Origin: Streptomyces sp. A1136
Lineage (GTDB): Bacteria; Actinomycetota; Actinomycetes; Streptomycetales; Streptomycetaceae
Assembly: GCF_004795055.1 (NCBI RefSeq)
Contig: NZ_SSBJ01000007.1
Span: 186,001-250,000 of the forward strand
DNA length: 64,000 bases
Reading direction: 5' to 3'
Shown: positions 25,217 through 33,188 of the stretch, piece by piece
How the letters are laid out: each line of letters opens with the position of its first letter
Numbering within the stretch: the first letter of the stretch is position 1
Notes under the pieces: model-generated
What the model was told of the DNA's origin: nothing
The model's database searches: none
The model's input: only the letters and a program-made list of their open reading frames with translations
Made by a program: the position numbers and the translations under genes

Positions 25217-26581
25217 TCACAGGGTGCGCAGCGCGCGGTCGAGTACCCGGACCCCGAAGTGCAGCGCGTCCACGGGGACCCGCTCGTCCACGCCGTGGAA
25301 GAGGGACCAGTAGTCGTAGCCGGGCGGCAGCTTGAGCGGGGAGAAGCCGTAGCCGGTGATGCCGAGCCGGGAGAACTGCTTGGCGTCGGTCCCGCCGGCC
25401 ATGCAGAAGGGAACCGCGCGCCCCTCGGGGTCGAAGTGCTCGACGCTCTCGCGCAGGATGCCGTAGGTCCGTCCGGTGACGGGGGCTTCGAGTGCCACCT
25501 CCCGGTGGTGGAACTCCCAGCGCACGTCGGGGCCGGTGAGTTCGTCGAGGGTGGCGATGAACTCCGCCTCCCCGCCCGGCAGCACCCGTCCGTCGACGTA
25601 CGCGGTGGCGTGTCCCGGGATGACGTTCAGCTTGTAACCGGCCTCGAACATGGTGGGGTTGGCGCTGTTGCGGAGCGTGGCCTCGACCAGTCCGGCGGCC
25701 GGACCGAGCTTGTCGAGGAGGGCGTCGAGGTCGGTGTCGCGGGCGCGCGGGTTCACGGACAGGCCCTGGAGGGAGGCGAGTTCGGTGAGGCAGGCGGTGA
25801 CGGTGTCGGTGAGCCGCACGGGCCATTCGTGGGCGCCGATCCGGGCGACGGCCGCGGCGAGGCGGGTGACGGCGTTGGCCCGGTTGGGTTTGGAGCCGTG
25901 GCCGGCGGTGCCGTGCGCCGTCAGCTTCAGCCAGGCGGTGCCGCGTTCCCCGGCGGCGATCGGGTAGAGGGGCCGGCCCCGGCCGGCGTGCAGGGTGAAG
26001 GCGCCGGATTCGCCGATCCCCTCCGTGCAGCCGTCGAACAGGTGCGGGTGGTGGTCGGCGAGGAAACCCGAGCCGTCGATCGCACTGTCCTCCTCGTCTG
26101 CCGTGAAGGCGAGCACGATGTCCCGGCGGGGCTTGACACCGGCCCGCGCCCAGGCGCGAACGACGGCCAGCACCATCGCGTCTGTGTTCTTCATGTCGAC
26201 CGCCCCGCGGCCCCAGACCACGCCGTCGCGGATCTCGCCGGAGAAGGGGTGGACGCTCCAGTCGGCGGCCTCGGCCGGGACCACGTCGAGATGGCCGTGG
26301 ACGAGGAGGGCCTCGGCGGACGGGTCGCCGCCCTCGACGCGGGCGACCACGTTGGTCCGGCCCGGGGTCCGCTCCGACAGGACCGGCTCCAGCCCTGCGG
26401 CGGCGAGCCGTTCGGCGACGTATTCGGCGGCGGGTCGTTCCCGGCAGTCGCCGCCGCCGCGGTTGGTGGTGTCGATGCGGATGAGGTCGGAGGTGAATCG
26501 GACCGCTTCGTCGAGCGCCGTCCGGTCCACGGTCTCGTCCGCGGGGCCGTCGGTCGAATGCATGGGCCGCATGTCAGCCAT
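25217..26581 (-). CDS. M20-family metallopeptidase
   Basis: 454 residues from ATG 26581, which overlaps the upstream M55 gene by eight bases and has GGAGGAG just before it. Metal-binding motifs are all present: LLVHGHLDVVP, WGRGAVDMKN, AFTADEEDSA, GESGAFTLHAG, and MAGGTDAKQFSRLG near the C-terminus. The dimerisation domain (AGERGTAWLKLTAHGTAGHG onward) sits in the middle. Family members hydrolyse N-acyl amino acids or dipeptides with two zinc ions. Coupled to a D-aminopeptidase (M55) and followed by an S9 peptidase, it probably finishes degradation of small peptides. Confidence 0.92.
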   Translation of the reverse strand: MADMRPMHSTDGPADETVDRTALDEAVRFTSDLIRIDTTNRGGGDCRERPAAEYVAERLAAAGLEPVLSERTPGRTNVVARVEGGDPSAEALLVHGHLDVVPAEAADWSVHPFSGEIRDGVVWGRGAVDMKNTDAMVLAVVRAWARAGVKPRRDIVLAFTADEEDSAIDGSGFLADHHPHLFDGCTEGIGESGAFTLHAGRGRPLYPIAAGERGTAWLKLTAHGTAGHGSKPNRANAVTRLAAAVARIGAHEWPVRLTDTVTACLTELASLQGLSVNPRARDTDLDALLDKLGPAAGLVEATLRNSANPTMFEAGYKLNVIPGHATAYVDGRVLPGGEAEFIATLDELTGPDVRWEFHHREVALEAPVTGRTYGILRESVEHFDPEGRAVPFCMAGGTDAKQFSRLGITGYGFSPLKLPPGYDYWSLFHGVDERVPVDALHFGVRVLDRALRTL

Positions 26582-27407
26582 ACTGCTCCTCCACGGCCGC
26601 CGAGACGACCGTTGTGACCGCCTTGAAGGTACGGATGCCCTCGAACATGGTCTCGCTGGTGTACGCGATCTTGCGCTCGCCCGAACGGGCGACACCGGGG
26701 ATCACCGTGGCGGCCGCCGGCAGGTGCTCCGCGTCGAACTCCACCTCGATGGTGAAGGGCCCGCGCGCGTGGGGCTCGTGGCGGACGGCCAGGCGGGTCG
26801 CCCGCCGGGCGGCGGCGCGGATGTCGGCGGCGGTGCGGGCGGGGGTGCGGCAGACCGCCGCGTAGCGCGAGACGTGGTCCTTGACGGCGACGCTCTCCGC
26901 GCCGGGCGCGTAACCGGCGGCGTCGGCGCAGGTCAGGTCGTCTCCGGTGACGAGGACGACGGGGACGCCGTACTCCGCGACGACATGGGCGTTCAGCCGG
27001 CCCTCGCTCGCGCGGACCCCGTTGAGCCAGACGCCCGTGATGGTGTTGGCGAGGTAGGTGTGGGCGAGGACTCCCTCGGCGCCGGCGCCGGTGTGGTAGC
27101 CGACGAACGCGATGCCGTCGACGTCGCCGTGCTGGACGCCCTCGACCATCGAGAGGGACTTGTGCCGGCCGGTGAGCATCTCGGTGCGCTCGTCGAGCCG
27201 CTCCAGCAGCAGGTTGCGCATGGTCCAGTGCGCCTCGTTGACGAGGACCTCGTCGGCGCCGCCGTCGAAGAAGCCGAGGACGGCCGCGTTCACGTCGGAG
27301 GTGAACAAGGACCGGCAGCGTTCCCATTGCGGGGTTCCGGGCAACACGTCGGCGGGCCAGGTGACGCCGGTGGCGCCTTCCATGTCGGCGGAGACGAGGA
27401 TCTTCAT
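26574..27407 (-). CDS. M55-family D-aminopeptidase (DppA-like)
   Basis: 277 residues. The N-terminal MKILVSADMEGATGV contains the Asp and Glu metal ligands of the DppA family, and GYHTGAGAEGVLAHTYLANT and VTGDDLTCADAAGYAPGAES the others. Known M55 enzymes release D-amino acids from the N-terminus of short peptides such as D-Ala-D-Ala, and assemble as decamers. It starts a five-gene operon (M55, M20, S9, GNAT, DUF5107). This suggests scavenging of peptidoglycan or non-ribosomal peptide fragments containing D-residues. Confidence 0.93.
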   Translation of the reverse strand: MKILVSADMEGATGVTWPADVLPGTPQWERCRSLFTSDVNAAVLGFFDGGADEVLVNEAHWTMRNLLLERLDERTEMLTGRHKSLSMVEGVQHGDVDGIAFVGYHTGAGAEGVLAHTYLANTITGVWLNGVRASEGRLNAHVVAEYGVPVVLVTGDDLTCADAAGYAPGAESVAVKDHVSRYAAVCRTPARTAADIRAAARRATRLAVRHEPHARGPFTIEVEFDAEHLPAAATVIPGVARSGERKIAYTSETMFEGIRTFKAVTTVVSAAVEEQYG

Positions 27408-27577
27408 CGGGCCCCCGGTGGGTCGGGTCGCGGACGATCCACCCTAGCGGCCTGGGGCGCCCCGGGCCCGGGGCCACGCCCGGGCCCGGGGGGTGGTCGC
27501 CGGGCGCGCCCACCGGGGCCGGGAAGTCCACCCGAACCGGTGAGCCGCCCGACGGCCCGCACCGGCAACTGCCTTGC

Positions 27578-28021
27578 TCAGCCCTCTACTTCGGCTGCCA
27601 GGTTGGCGAGCACGGTGTCGTAGATGCGACCGAGGCCCTTGGGTGCGAAGGTGCGCTCGAAGAAGCCGCCGATGCCTCCGGCGCCGTTCCACACGGTGGA
27701 GACGACGACCTTGGACTTGCCCTCGCCGGCAGGGGTCACGGTCCAGGTGGTGACCATGGAGGAGTTGCGGTCCTTCTCCACGAGCTGCCCGTCGGTCGGC
27801 TCGCCGACCTCCAGCAGGCAGTCCCGTACCCGCTTGCTGGTGGCCTGGAGCTTCCAGTGGACGAGGGTGCCCTCGCCGTCGCCGCCCTCGCGCACCTCGT
27901 ACTCGCTGAAGTGCTCGGGCAGCAGCTTGCCCCGGGTCCCGGTGTAGTCCGCCAGCGCGTCGAACACGGTCTCCGCGTCGGCCGCGATGATCCGCTCCGT
28001 GGTGGCCTCGACCTGCGCCAT
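27578..28021 (-). CDS. SRPBCC (START-like) family protein
   Basis: 147 residues from ATG 28021 with GGAGGAA upstream. It reads as a polyketide cyclase/dehydrase 2-like protein (PF10604 type): MAQVEATTERIIAADAETVF at the start, strands around TLVHWKLQATSKRVRDCLLE and SSMVTTWTVTPAGEGKSKVV, and the C-terminal helix GFFERTFAPKGLGRIYDTVL that closes the hydrophobic cavity. Such proteins bind small hydrophobic ligands or lipids. No biosynthetic genes are near; function unknown. Conserved single gene in streptomycetes by appearance. Confidence 0.82.
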   Translation of the reverse strand: MAQVEATTERIIAADAETVFDALADYTGTRGKLLPEHFSEYEVREGGDGEGTLVHWKLQATSKRVRDCLLEVGEPTDGQLVEKDRNSSMVTTWTVTPAGEGKSKVVVSTVWNGAGGIGGFFERTFAPKGLGRIYDTVLANLAAEVEG

Positions 28022-28225
28022 AGCTGTTCCTCCAGCAGTTGTGTCCGCTCGTCCGCGGCAAGCCAACCACCTCGGGGGCGGGCGCCCAAATCGGCCCCGA
28101 CCGCCTCCGTGCGCCCCGTACGGCCCCTGAACGCTCATCACATCGGGCCAATGGACGGCGCAATCCGGGCTTCGGGGCGTGATTTCCGGGACGATTCCGC
28201 CCAGAACCCTCGGCTGGGAGGCCCC

Positions 28226-29821
28226 ATGCTCGACCCCTTGAAGACGCGCGGCTCCGTGAAGGTCAAGAACCGCGCCGCCGTCCTGCTCTCGATCGCGACC
28301 GTCGTCGCCGTCGCCACGCCGGTCACCGCCGCCCCGGTGGCCCCGGCGGGCTCGACCGGCCCGGCGGCGGCGACGCTGCGCTGGACCGGCTGCGCGACCA
28401 CCCGCTACCCCTCGCTGCAGTGCGCCTCCCTCAAGGTCCCGCTCGACCACGACAACCCCCGGGGGCGGCAGATCGCCCTGGCCCTGACCCGCGTCCCGCA
28501 CACCGCGGCGAAGTCGCAGGGTCCGCTGCTGGTCAACCCGGGCGGGCCGGGCGGCAGCGGCCGGGCGCTGGCCGGATTCATCGCCTCCGCGCTGCCGAAG
28601 GACGTGGCCGCCGCGTACGACGTGATCGGGTTCGACCCCCGGGGCGTCGGCAAGAGCGAGCCGACCCTGGACTGCGCGGCCGGTTACTTCGCCCCGGTAC
28701 GGCCTGATTCCGTCCCCACCGACGGGCGCTCCGAGCAGGCCAACCTCGACCGCGTCAGGTCCTTCGCCGAGTCCTGCCAGACCAAGCACGCGGACGTGCT
28801 CCCGTACATCGACACCGTCTCGGCGGCCCGCGACATGGAGTCGCTGCGCACGGCCCTGGGGGCGGCGAAGCTCAGCTACTTCGGCTACTCGTACGGGACC
28901 TACCTCGGCGCGGTGTACGCCAAGCTGCACCCGGACCGGGTGCACCGCCTGGTCCTCGACTCCGTCGTCGACCCGGGCGGGGTCTGGTACGAGGACAACC
29001 TTGCCCAGGACCGGGCCTTCGACGCCCGCCACAAGGCGTTCCTGGCGTGGGTGGCCCGGTACGACGAGAAGTACCGGCTGGGCGGCGATCCGGCGGAGGT
29101 CGAACGGCGCTGGTACGAGATGCGCGAGGCGCTGCGGGAGGCGCCGGCGGGCGGCAAGGTCGGCGCGTCCGAGCTGGAGGACACCTTCATGCCGGGCGGC
29201 TACTACGACGGCTACTGGCCCAACCTGGCCGAGGCGTTCTCCGCGTACTCCGTGGGCAAGGACGAGAAGCCGCTGGTGGCGGCCTACCAACGGTTCGGTG
29301 CGGTCGAGCCCGGGGCGGGCAACGGGTACAGCGTGTACACGGCCGTGCAGTGCCGGGACTCGGCCTGGCCGAAGGACTGGGACACCTGGCGGGCCGACAT
29401 GTGGCGCACGCACGCCGAGGCGCCCTTCATGACCTGGAACAACGCCTGGTACAACGCGCCGTGCGCGTTCTGGAAGACGGAGCCCCTGGCCGCCCCGGAC
29501 GTGACGAACACCGACCTCTCGTCCGCGCTGCTCTTCCAGGCGACGGAGGACGCGGCGACGCCGTTCGGCGGCGCGCTGAGCATGCGGGACAAGCTCAAGG
29601 GCGCGGCCCTGGTGGTCGAGGAGGGCGGCGGCAACCACGGGATCGCGCTGAGCGGCAACAAGTGCCTGGACGACAAGCTGGCGTCCTACCTGCGGACGGG
29701 CAAGGCGGCGGACGCCACCTGCCCGGCCGGTCCGGCCCCGACGCCCGCCTCGGCCACCCGCGCGCTCCCGCACTCGGCGGGCGGCGCGGCCCTGCACGGG
29801 CTGCTGGGCTTCCGCGGCTGA
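28226..29821 (+). CDS. Secreted alpha/beta-hydrolase, tripeptidyl aminopeptidase (TAP) type
   Basis: 531 residues from ATG 28226, with GGGAGG upstream. A signal peptide is evident (KVKNRAAVLLSIATVVAVAT, cleavage around TAA-AP). The mature enzyme has an oxyanion loop NPGGPGGSGRALAG, nucleophile FGYSYGTYLG (Ser222), acid Asp442 (QATEDAATPFG) and His471 (EGGGNHGIAL), plus the C-terminal TAP-like domain with its cysteine pair. This is the SlpD/SlpE/Tap group that removes short peptides from proteins outside the cell during growth and development. The downstream Rid gene begins 24 bases after the stop. Confidence 0.92.
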   Translation: MLDPLKTRGSVKVKNRAAVLLSIATVVAVATPVTAAPVAPAGSTGPAAATLRWTGCATTRYPSLQCASLKVPLDHDNPRGRQIALALTRVPHTAAKSQGPLLVNPGGPGGSGRALAGFIASALPKDVAAAYDVIGFDPRGVGKSEPTLDCAAGYFAPVRPDSVPTDGRSEQANLDRVRSFAESCQTKHADVLPYIDTVSAARDMESLRTALGAAKLSYFGYSYGTYLGAVYAKLHPDRVHRLVLDSVVDPGGVWYEDNLAQDRAFDARHKAFLAWVARYDEKYRLGGDPAEVERRWYEMREALREAPAGGKVGASELEDTFMPGGYYDGYWPNLAEAFSAYSVGKDEKPLVAAYQRFGAVEPGAGNGYSVYTAVQCRDSAWPKDWDTWRADMWRTHAEAPFMTWNNAWYNAPCAFWKTEPLAAPDVTNTDLSSALLFQATEDAATPFGGALSMRDKLKGAALVVEEGGGNHGIALSGNKCLDDKLASYLRTGKAADATCPAGPAPTPASATRALPHSAGGAALHGLLGFRG

Positions 29822-29844
29822 GCGTCACCGGGCAGGATCGTGCC

Positions 29845-30264
29845 GTGACCACATCGAGCGACAGCCACCTCACCCGGATCGCCGCTCCCGAGGGCGTCGC
29901 CCCGAGCCCCCAGTACAGCCACGTCGTCCGGGGGACGGGGACGTTCGTCGCCGTCTCCGGGCAGTGCGCGTTCGACGAGAAGGGCGAGGTGGTGGGGGTG
30001 GGCGACGCCGCCGCCCAGGCCCGGCAGGTGTTCGAGAACCTGCGCCGGTGTCTGGAGGCGGCCGGGGCCGGCTTCGAGGACGTGGTGAAGCTGACCTACT
30101 TCGTCACCGACCTGGCCCACCTGCCGGCCCTGCGCGAAGCCCGCGCCGCCGTGATCCCGGCGGACCGGCTCCCCGCCTCCTCGGCGTTCCAGGTCGCCGC
30201 CCTCGTCCACCCGGAACTCCTGCTGGAGGTCGAGGCCTTCGCGATCGTCCCGGCGGACCGCTGA
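29845..30264 (+). CDS. Rid-family protein without the RidA arginine
   Basis: 139 residues from GTG 29845, AGGA upstream. The chorismate-mutase-like Rid fold is clear: GTGTFVAVSGQCAFDEKGEV, ARQVFENLRRCLEAAGAGFE, DVVKLTYFVTDLAHLPALRE, LLLEVEAFAIVP. RidA enzymes hydrolyse reactive enamines and imines using an arginine in a PAR-S/T context; here the site reads PASSAFQVAALV, so that arginine is a serine. It likely belongs to one of the non-RidA subfamilies whose function is unknown. It shares a palindromic terminator with the convergent HEAT gene. Confidence 0.85.
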   Translation: MTTSSDSHLTRIAAPEGVAPSPQYSHVVRGTGTFVAVSGQCAFDEKGEVVGVGDAAAQARQVFENLRRCLEAAGAGFEDVVKLTYFVTDLAHLPALREARAAVIPADRLPASSAFQVAALVHPELLLEVEAFAIVPADR

Positions 30265-30282
30265 CCCCGTCCCGGGGTCAGC
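30260..30282. terminator. Palindromic bidirectional terminator holding both stop codons
   Basis: GCTGACCCCG (30260-30269) and CGGGGTCAGC (30273-30282) are perfect complements with a 3-base loop. The TGA of the Rid gene (30262-30264) is in the left arm and the TGA of the HEAT gene (30280-30278) is in the right arm, so one 23-base palindrome ends both genes. Confidence 0.75.
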
Positions 30283-30850
30283 CGGCCGACCCGTCCGGGG
30301 CGGGCAGCAGCCGCAGGGACGCCGTCGCCGCCTGCGCGAGGCGGGGATGGGATTGGGCGCGGGTCAGGACCCCGCGCGCGCGGGGGTCGCGGAGGGCGCC
30401 CAGGCCCTCCACGCACGCGAGGGCGACGCGCCAGTACGGGTCGTGCGGCGCGAGGCGTAGCGAGAGGGTGCGGATCAGCGCGGGCGCCGACTCCGGGGCC
30501 CGCAGGGCGGTGAGCAGCCGGACCGGGTGCAGGGCGTAGGCGGTGCGAAGTTCGTTCGTCGCCAGGGCGGCCGCCGCGCGGGCCGTGCGGGGGTCGTCGA
30601 GGACGGCCAGCGCCTGGGCGGCGGCCTCGCACCGGGGCGGGTCCCGGTGGTTGAGCAGCAGCACCAACGCCTCGAAGGCCCGCCGGTCCCCCGCCATCCC
30701 CAGTCGGTACGCGGCCAGTTCACGCGCCCACAGCGGCAGCCCGGGCGAAGTCAGCGCGGCCGCGAGCCCGTCGGGGCCGGCCGCGAGCAACGCCTCGTAC
30801 TCCGCCGACTCCCCCGCTTCGCCCCGCAGGCGCTCCAGTACGTCGTTCAC
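30278..30850 (-). CDS. HEAT-repeat protein
   Basis: 190 residues of paired amphipathic helices: LWARELAAYRLGMAGDRRAF, CEAAAQALAVLDDPRTARAA, VALACVEGLGALRDPRARGV. These are short HEAT/armadillo-like repeats. Homologues in streptomycetes are often mis-named adenylosuccinate lyase. No catalytic residues are visible; a protein-binding scaffold is likely. The gene stands alone and converges with the Rid gene. Confidence 0.75.
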   Translation of the reverse strand: MNDVLERLRGEAGESAEYEALLAAGPDGLAAALTSPGLPLWARELAAYRLGMAGDRRAFEALVLLLNHRDPPRCEAAAQALAVLDDPRTARAAAALATNELRTAYALHPVRLLTALRAPESAPALIRTLSLRLAPHDPYWRVALACVEGLGALRDPRARGVLTRAQSHPRLAQAATASLRLLPAPDGSAG

Positions 30851-30888
30851 CCTGCCACCCTAGGTCCGCAGCGGTGTACGTCACATCC

Positions 30889-31037
30889 GTTACCCGTTCC
30901 CGTGCTCTGGCCAACGGGTTACCGAGGAGTTACGCTCCCCTCAATACGTACGGGACCGGCCTGGTGACGCAGCCGTCCCGTACGAGTCGGTCCGGTACCC
31001 CAGGTACCGAGTGCCCCGTACCGCGGTTCGGGTACGG
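30889..31037 (+). promoter_or_regulatory. Operator-like repeat and GTAC-rich hairpin leader before the 3-hydroxyacyl-CoA dehydrogenase
   Basis: The 336-base gap (30851-31186) holds no gene. GTTACCCGTT (30889-30898) and AACGGGTTAC (30913-30922) form a near-perfect inverted repeat, the right arm overlapping a possible -35 (TTACCG, 30919) with CAATAC 17 bases on. Downstream are a hairpin pairing 30948-30956 with 30975-30983, two GGTACC palindromes (30994-30999 and 31003-31008) and a hairpin 31016-31022 with 31031-31037. GTAC occurs seven times between 30876 and 31035. A TetR-type operator plus structured leader is plausible. Confidence 0.4.
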
Positions 31038-31186
31038 CGCCTTACGAGTTTCACGCGCGGCGTGGCCCCGGGACAGGGTCCGCCGTTCTCCCGCCCCTCG
31101 GGCATCTCTGTGCGGAATCCCCGGCCGCGTGCTGTGCGCCGCGCGCCGCGCCCTCAGTCGTCACCCTCTTCCACTGGAGTCCCGCG

Positions 31187-32989
31187 ATGGACCGTCCGTC
31201 CACGTCCAGTCAATCCACCCTCCAGACCATCGCCGTCGTCGGTCTCGGCACCATGGGCACCGGCATCGCCGAGGTCCTCGCCCGGGCCGGCCGGGAGGTC
31301 ATCGGCATCGACGTCAGCGAAGGCGCCGCCCGCCGGGCCACCGCCGCGCTCGCCGCCTCGACGGCCCGTTCCGTCGCCCGGGAGCGGCTCACCGAGCCCG
31401 AGCGCGACAGCGTGCTCGCCCGGTTCCGCACCTTCACCGAGCTGAGCGCCGCCGCCGAGGCGGACCTGGTCATCGAGGTCGTCCCCGAGGACTACGCGAT
31501 CAAGCAGCGGCTCTTCCGCGAACTCGACGCGGTCGTCCGCCCGGACACCATCTTGGCCACCGGCACCAACGCCCTGTCGGTGACCCGGATGGCCGCCGAG
31601 TCCCAGCGCCCCGAGCGGGTCCTGGGCCTGCACTTCTTCAACCCGGCGCCGGCGATGAAGCTGGTCGAGGTGGTCTCCTGCGTGCTGACGGCCCCGCCGG
31701 CCGTCCAGGCGGTCACCGAGCTGGCCCGCGAGCTCGGCAAGGAGCCCGTCGCGGTCGGCGACCGTCCCGGATTCGTCGCGGACGGCCTGCTCTTCGGCTA
31801 CCTGAACCAGGCCGCGGCCATGTACGAGTCGAAGTACGCCTCCCGCGAGGACATCGACGCGGCGATGCGGCTCGGCTGCGGCCTGCCGATGGGCCCGCTC
31901 GCACTTCTCGACCTGATCGGCGTGGACACCGCCCGTACCGTCCTGGAGGCCATGTACGCCTCCTCCGGCGACCGGCTGCACGCCCCGGCCCCGATCCTCG
32001 GGCACCTCGCCGAGGCGGGCCTGACGGGACAGAAGGCGGGCCGTGGTTTCTACACGTACGAGGCGCCGGGCAGCCCGGTGATCGTGCGGGACCTGCAGAC
32101 CCCGCTGGACGGGTCGCTGCTCGGCGGGGGCCGTGCGGTCGCGTCGGTCGGCGTGGCCGGCTCCGGCACCATGGCGAGCGGTATCGCGCAGGTCTTCGCG
32201 CAGGCCGGTTACCCGGTGGTGCTGGCCGCCCGCAGCCAGGAGAAGGCGGAGGCCGCGAAGGCCGCGATCGGCAAGTCCTTGGGCCGTGCGGTGTCCAAGG
32301 GCCGACTGACCGAGGACGGCGCGGCGAAGACCCTGGCGCTGATCACCCCGGCGGGCTCGCTGGACGCCTTCGCCGAGGTGGACCTGGCCGTGGAGGCGGT
32401 CGCCGAGGACCTCGCGGTCAAGCAGGAGCTGTTCGCGGGCCTGGACAAGGTCTGCAAGCCGGGCGCGGTGCTGGCCACGACCACCTCCTCGCTCCCGGTG
32501 ATCGCCGTGGCACGCGCGACCTCGCGTCCGCAGGACGTGATCGGCATGCACTTCTTCAACCCGGCGCCGGCGATGAAGCTGGTCGAGGTGGTCCGTACCG
32601 TCCTGACCTCGGACGACGTGCACGCCACGGTCCGCGAGGTCTGCGGGAAGGTCCGCAAGCACGCGGTCGACTGCGGGGACCGGGCCGGTTTCATCGTGAA
32701 CGCGCTGCTGTTCCCGTACCTGAACAACGCGATCAAGATGGTCGAGCAGCACTACGCCGGCATCGACGACATCGACGCCGCGATGAAGCTGGGCGGCGGC
32801 TACCCGATGGGGCCGTTCGAGCTCCTCGACGTGGTCGGCCTGGACGTGTCCCTGGCCATCGAGAAGGTCCTCCACCAGGAGTTCCGTGACCCGGGCCTGG
32901 CGCCCTCGGCACTGCTGGAGCACCTGGTCGCGGCGGGCTGCCTGGGCCGGAAGACCGGCCGCGGATTCCGTGAGTACGCCCGCCGGTGA
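31187..32989 (+). CDS. 3-hydroxyacyl-CoA dehydrogenase with two tandem domains
   Basis: 600 residues built of two full 3HCDH units (about 13-295 and 318-600). It oxidises (S)-3-hydroxyacyl-CoA, here most likely 3-hydroxybutyryl-CoA feeding crotonyl-CoA to Ccr. Each half has a Rossmann start (VVGLGTMGTGIAEVLARAG; VAGSGTMASGIAQVFAQAG), the catalytic His region (LHFFNPAPAMKLVEVV; MHFFNPAPAMKLVEVV) and a C-terminal dimerisation unit. The first half deviates at key sites: ATGTNALSVT instead of the second half's TTTSSLPV, and RPGFVADGLLFGYLN where the second has RAGFIVNALLFPYLN. It may be weakened or altered in specificity. A strong terminator follows. Confidence 0.92.
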   Translation: MDRPSTSSQSTLQTIAVVGLGTMGTGIAEVLARAGREVIGIDVSEGAARRATAALAASTARSVARERLTEPERDSVLARFRTFTELSAAAEADLVIEVVPEDYAIKQRLFRELDAVVRPDTILATGTNALSVTRMAAESQRPERVLGLHFFNPAPAMKLVEVVSCVLTAPPAVQAVTELARELGKEPVAVGDRPGFVADGLLFGYLNQAAAMYESKYASREDIDAAMRLGCGLPMGPLALLDLIGVDTARTVLEAMYASSGDRLHAPAPILGHLAEAGLTGQKAGRGFYTYEAPGSPVIVRDLQTPLDGSLLGGGRAVASVGVAGSGTMASGIAQVFAQAGYPVVLAARSQEKAEAAKAAIGKSLGRAVSKGRLTEDGAAKTLALITPAGSLDAFAEVDLAVEAVAEDLAVKQELFAGLDKVCKPGAVLATTTSSLPVIAVARATSRPQDVIGMHFFNPAPAMKLVEVVRTVLTSDDVHATVREVCGKVRKHAVDCGDRAGFIVNALLFPYLNNAIKMVEQHYAGIDDIDAAMKLGGGYPMGPFELLDVVGLDVSLAIEKVLHQEFRDPGLAPSALLEHLVAAGCLGRKTGRGFREYARR

Positions 32990-32995
32990 TCCGCC

Positions 32996-33022
32996 GCCCG
33001 GGCGTCGCGGCGACGCCCGGGC
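32996..33022 (+). terminator. Terminator after the 3-hydroxyacyl-CoA dehydrogenase
   Basis: GCCCGGGCGTCG (32996-33007) pairs perfectly with CGACGCCCGGGC (33011-33022) around a 3-base loop, seven bases after the stop codon. No T-run, as usual in this GC range. Confidence 0.8.
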
Positions 33023-33188
33023 CCGCGAGCCGGATGCGTGGGGAGGGCTCCTCGGGTCCGCCGGACCCTCACGGCGGACGAACCCTCCCGACGAGCACTG
33101 TGTGCCCAGTGCCGGCCCTCCCCCGCATCCACCCACGTCCCACCACCCTCAGGCGCGCTCCCCCGCGCGAATGAAGTACTTTCGCTCT

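Noticed and set aside
20617..25335. A 1572-codon open frame on the plus strand opposite the peptidase operon
   Set aside because: It is the antisense shadow of five real minus-strand genes. Its composition (runs of Arg, Gly, Pro, Ala and no domain) is typical of high-GC reverse frames, and similar long shadows lie opposite or alongside most other genes.
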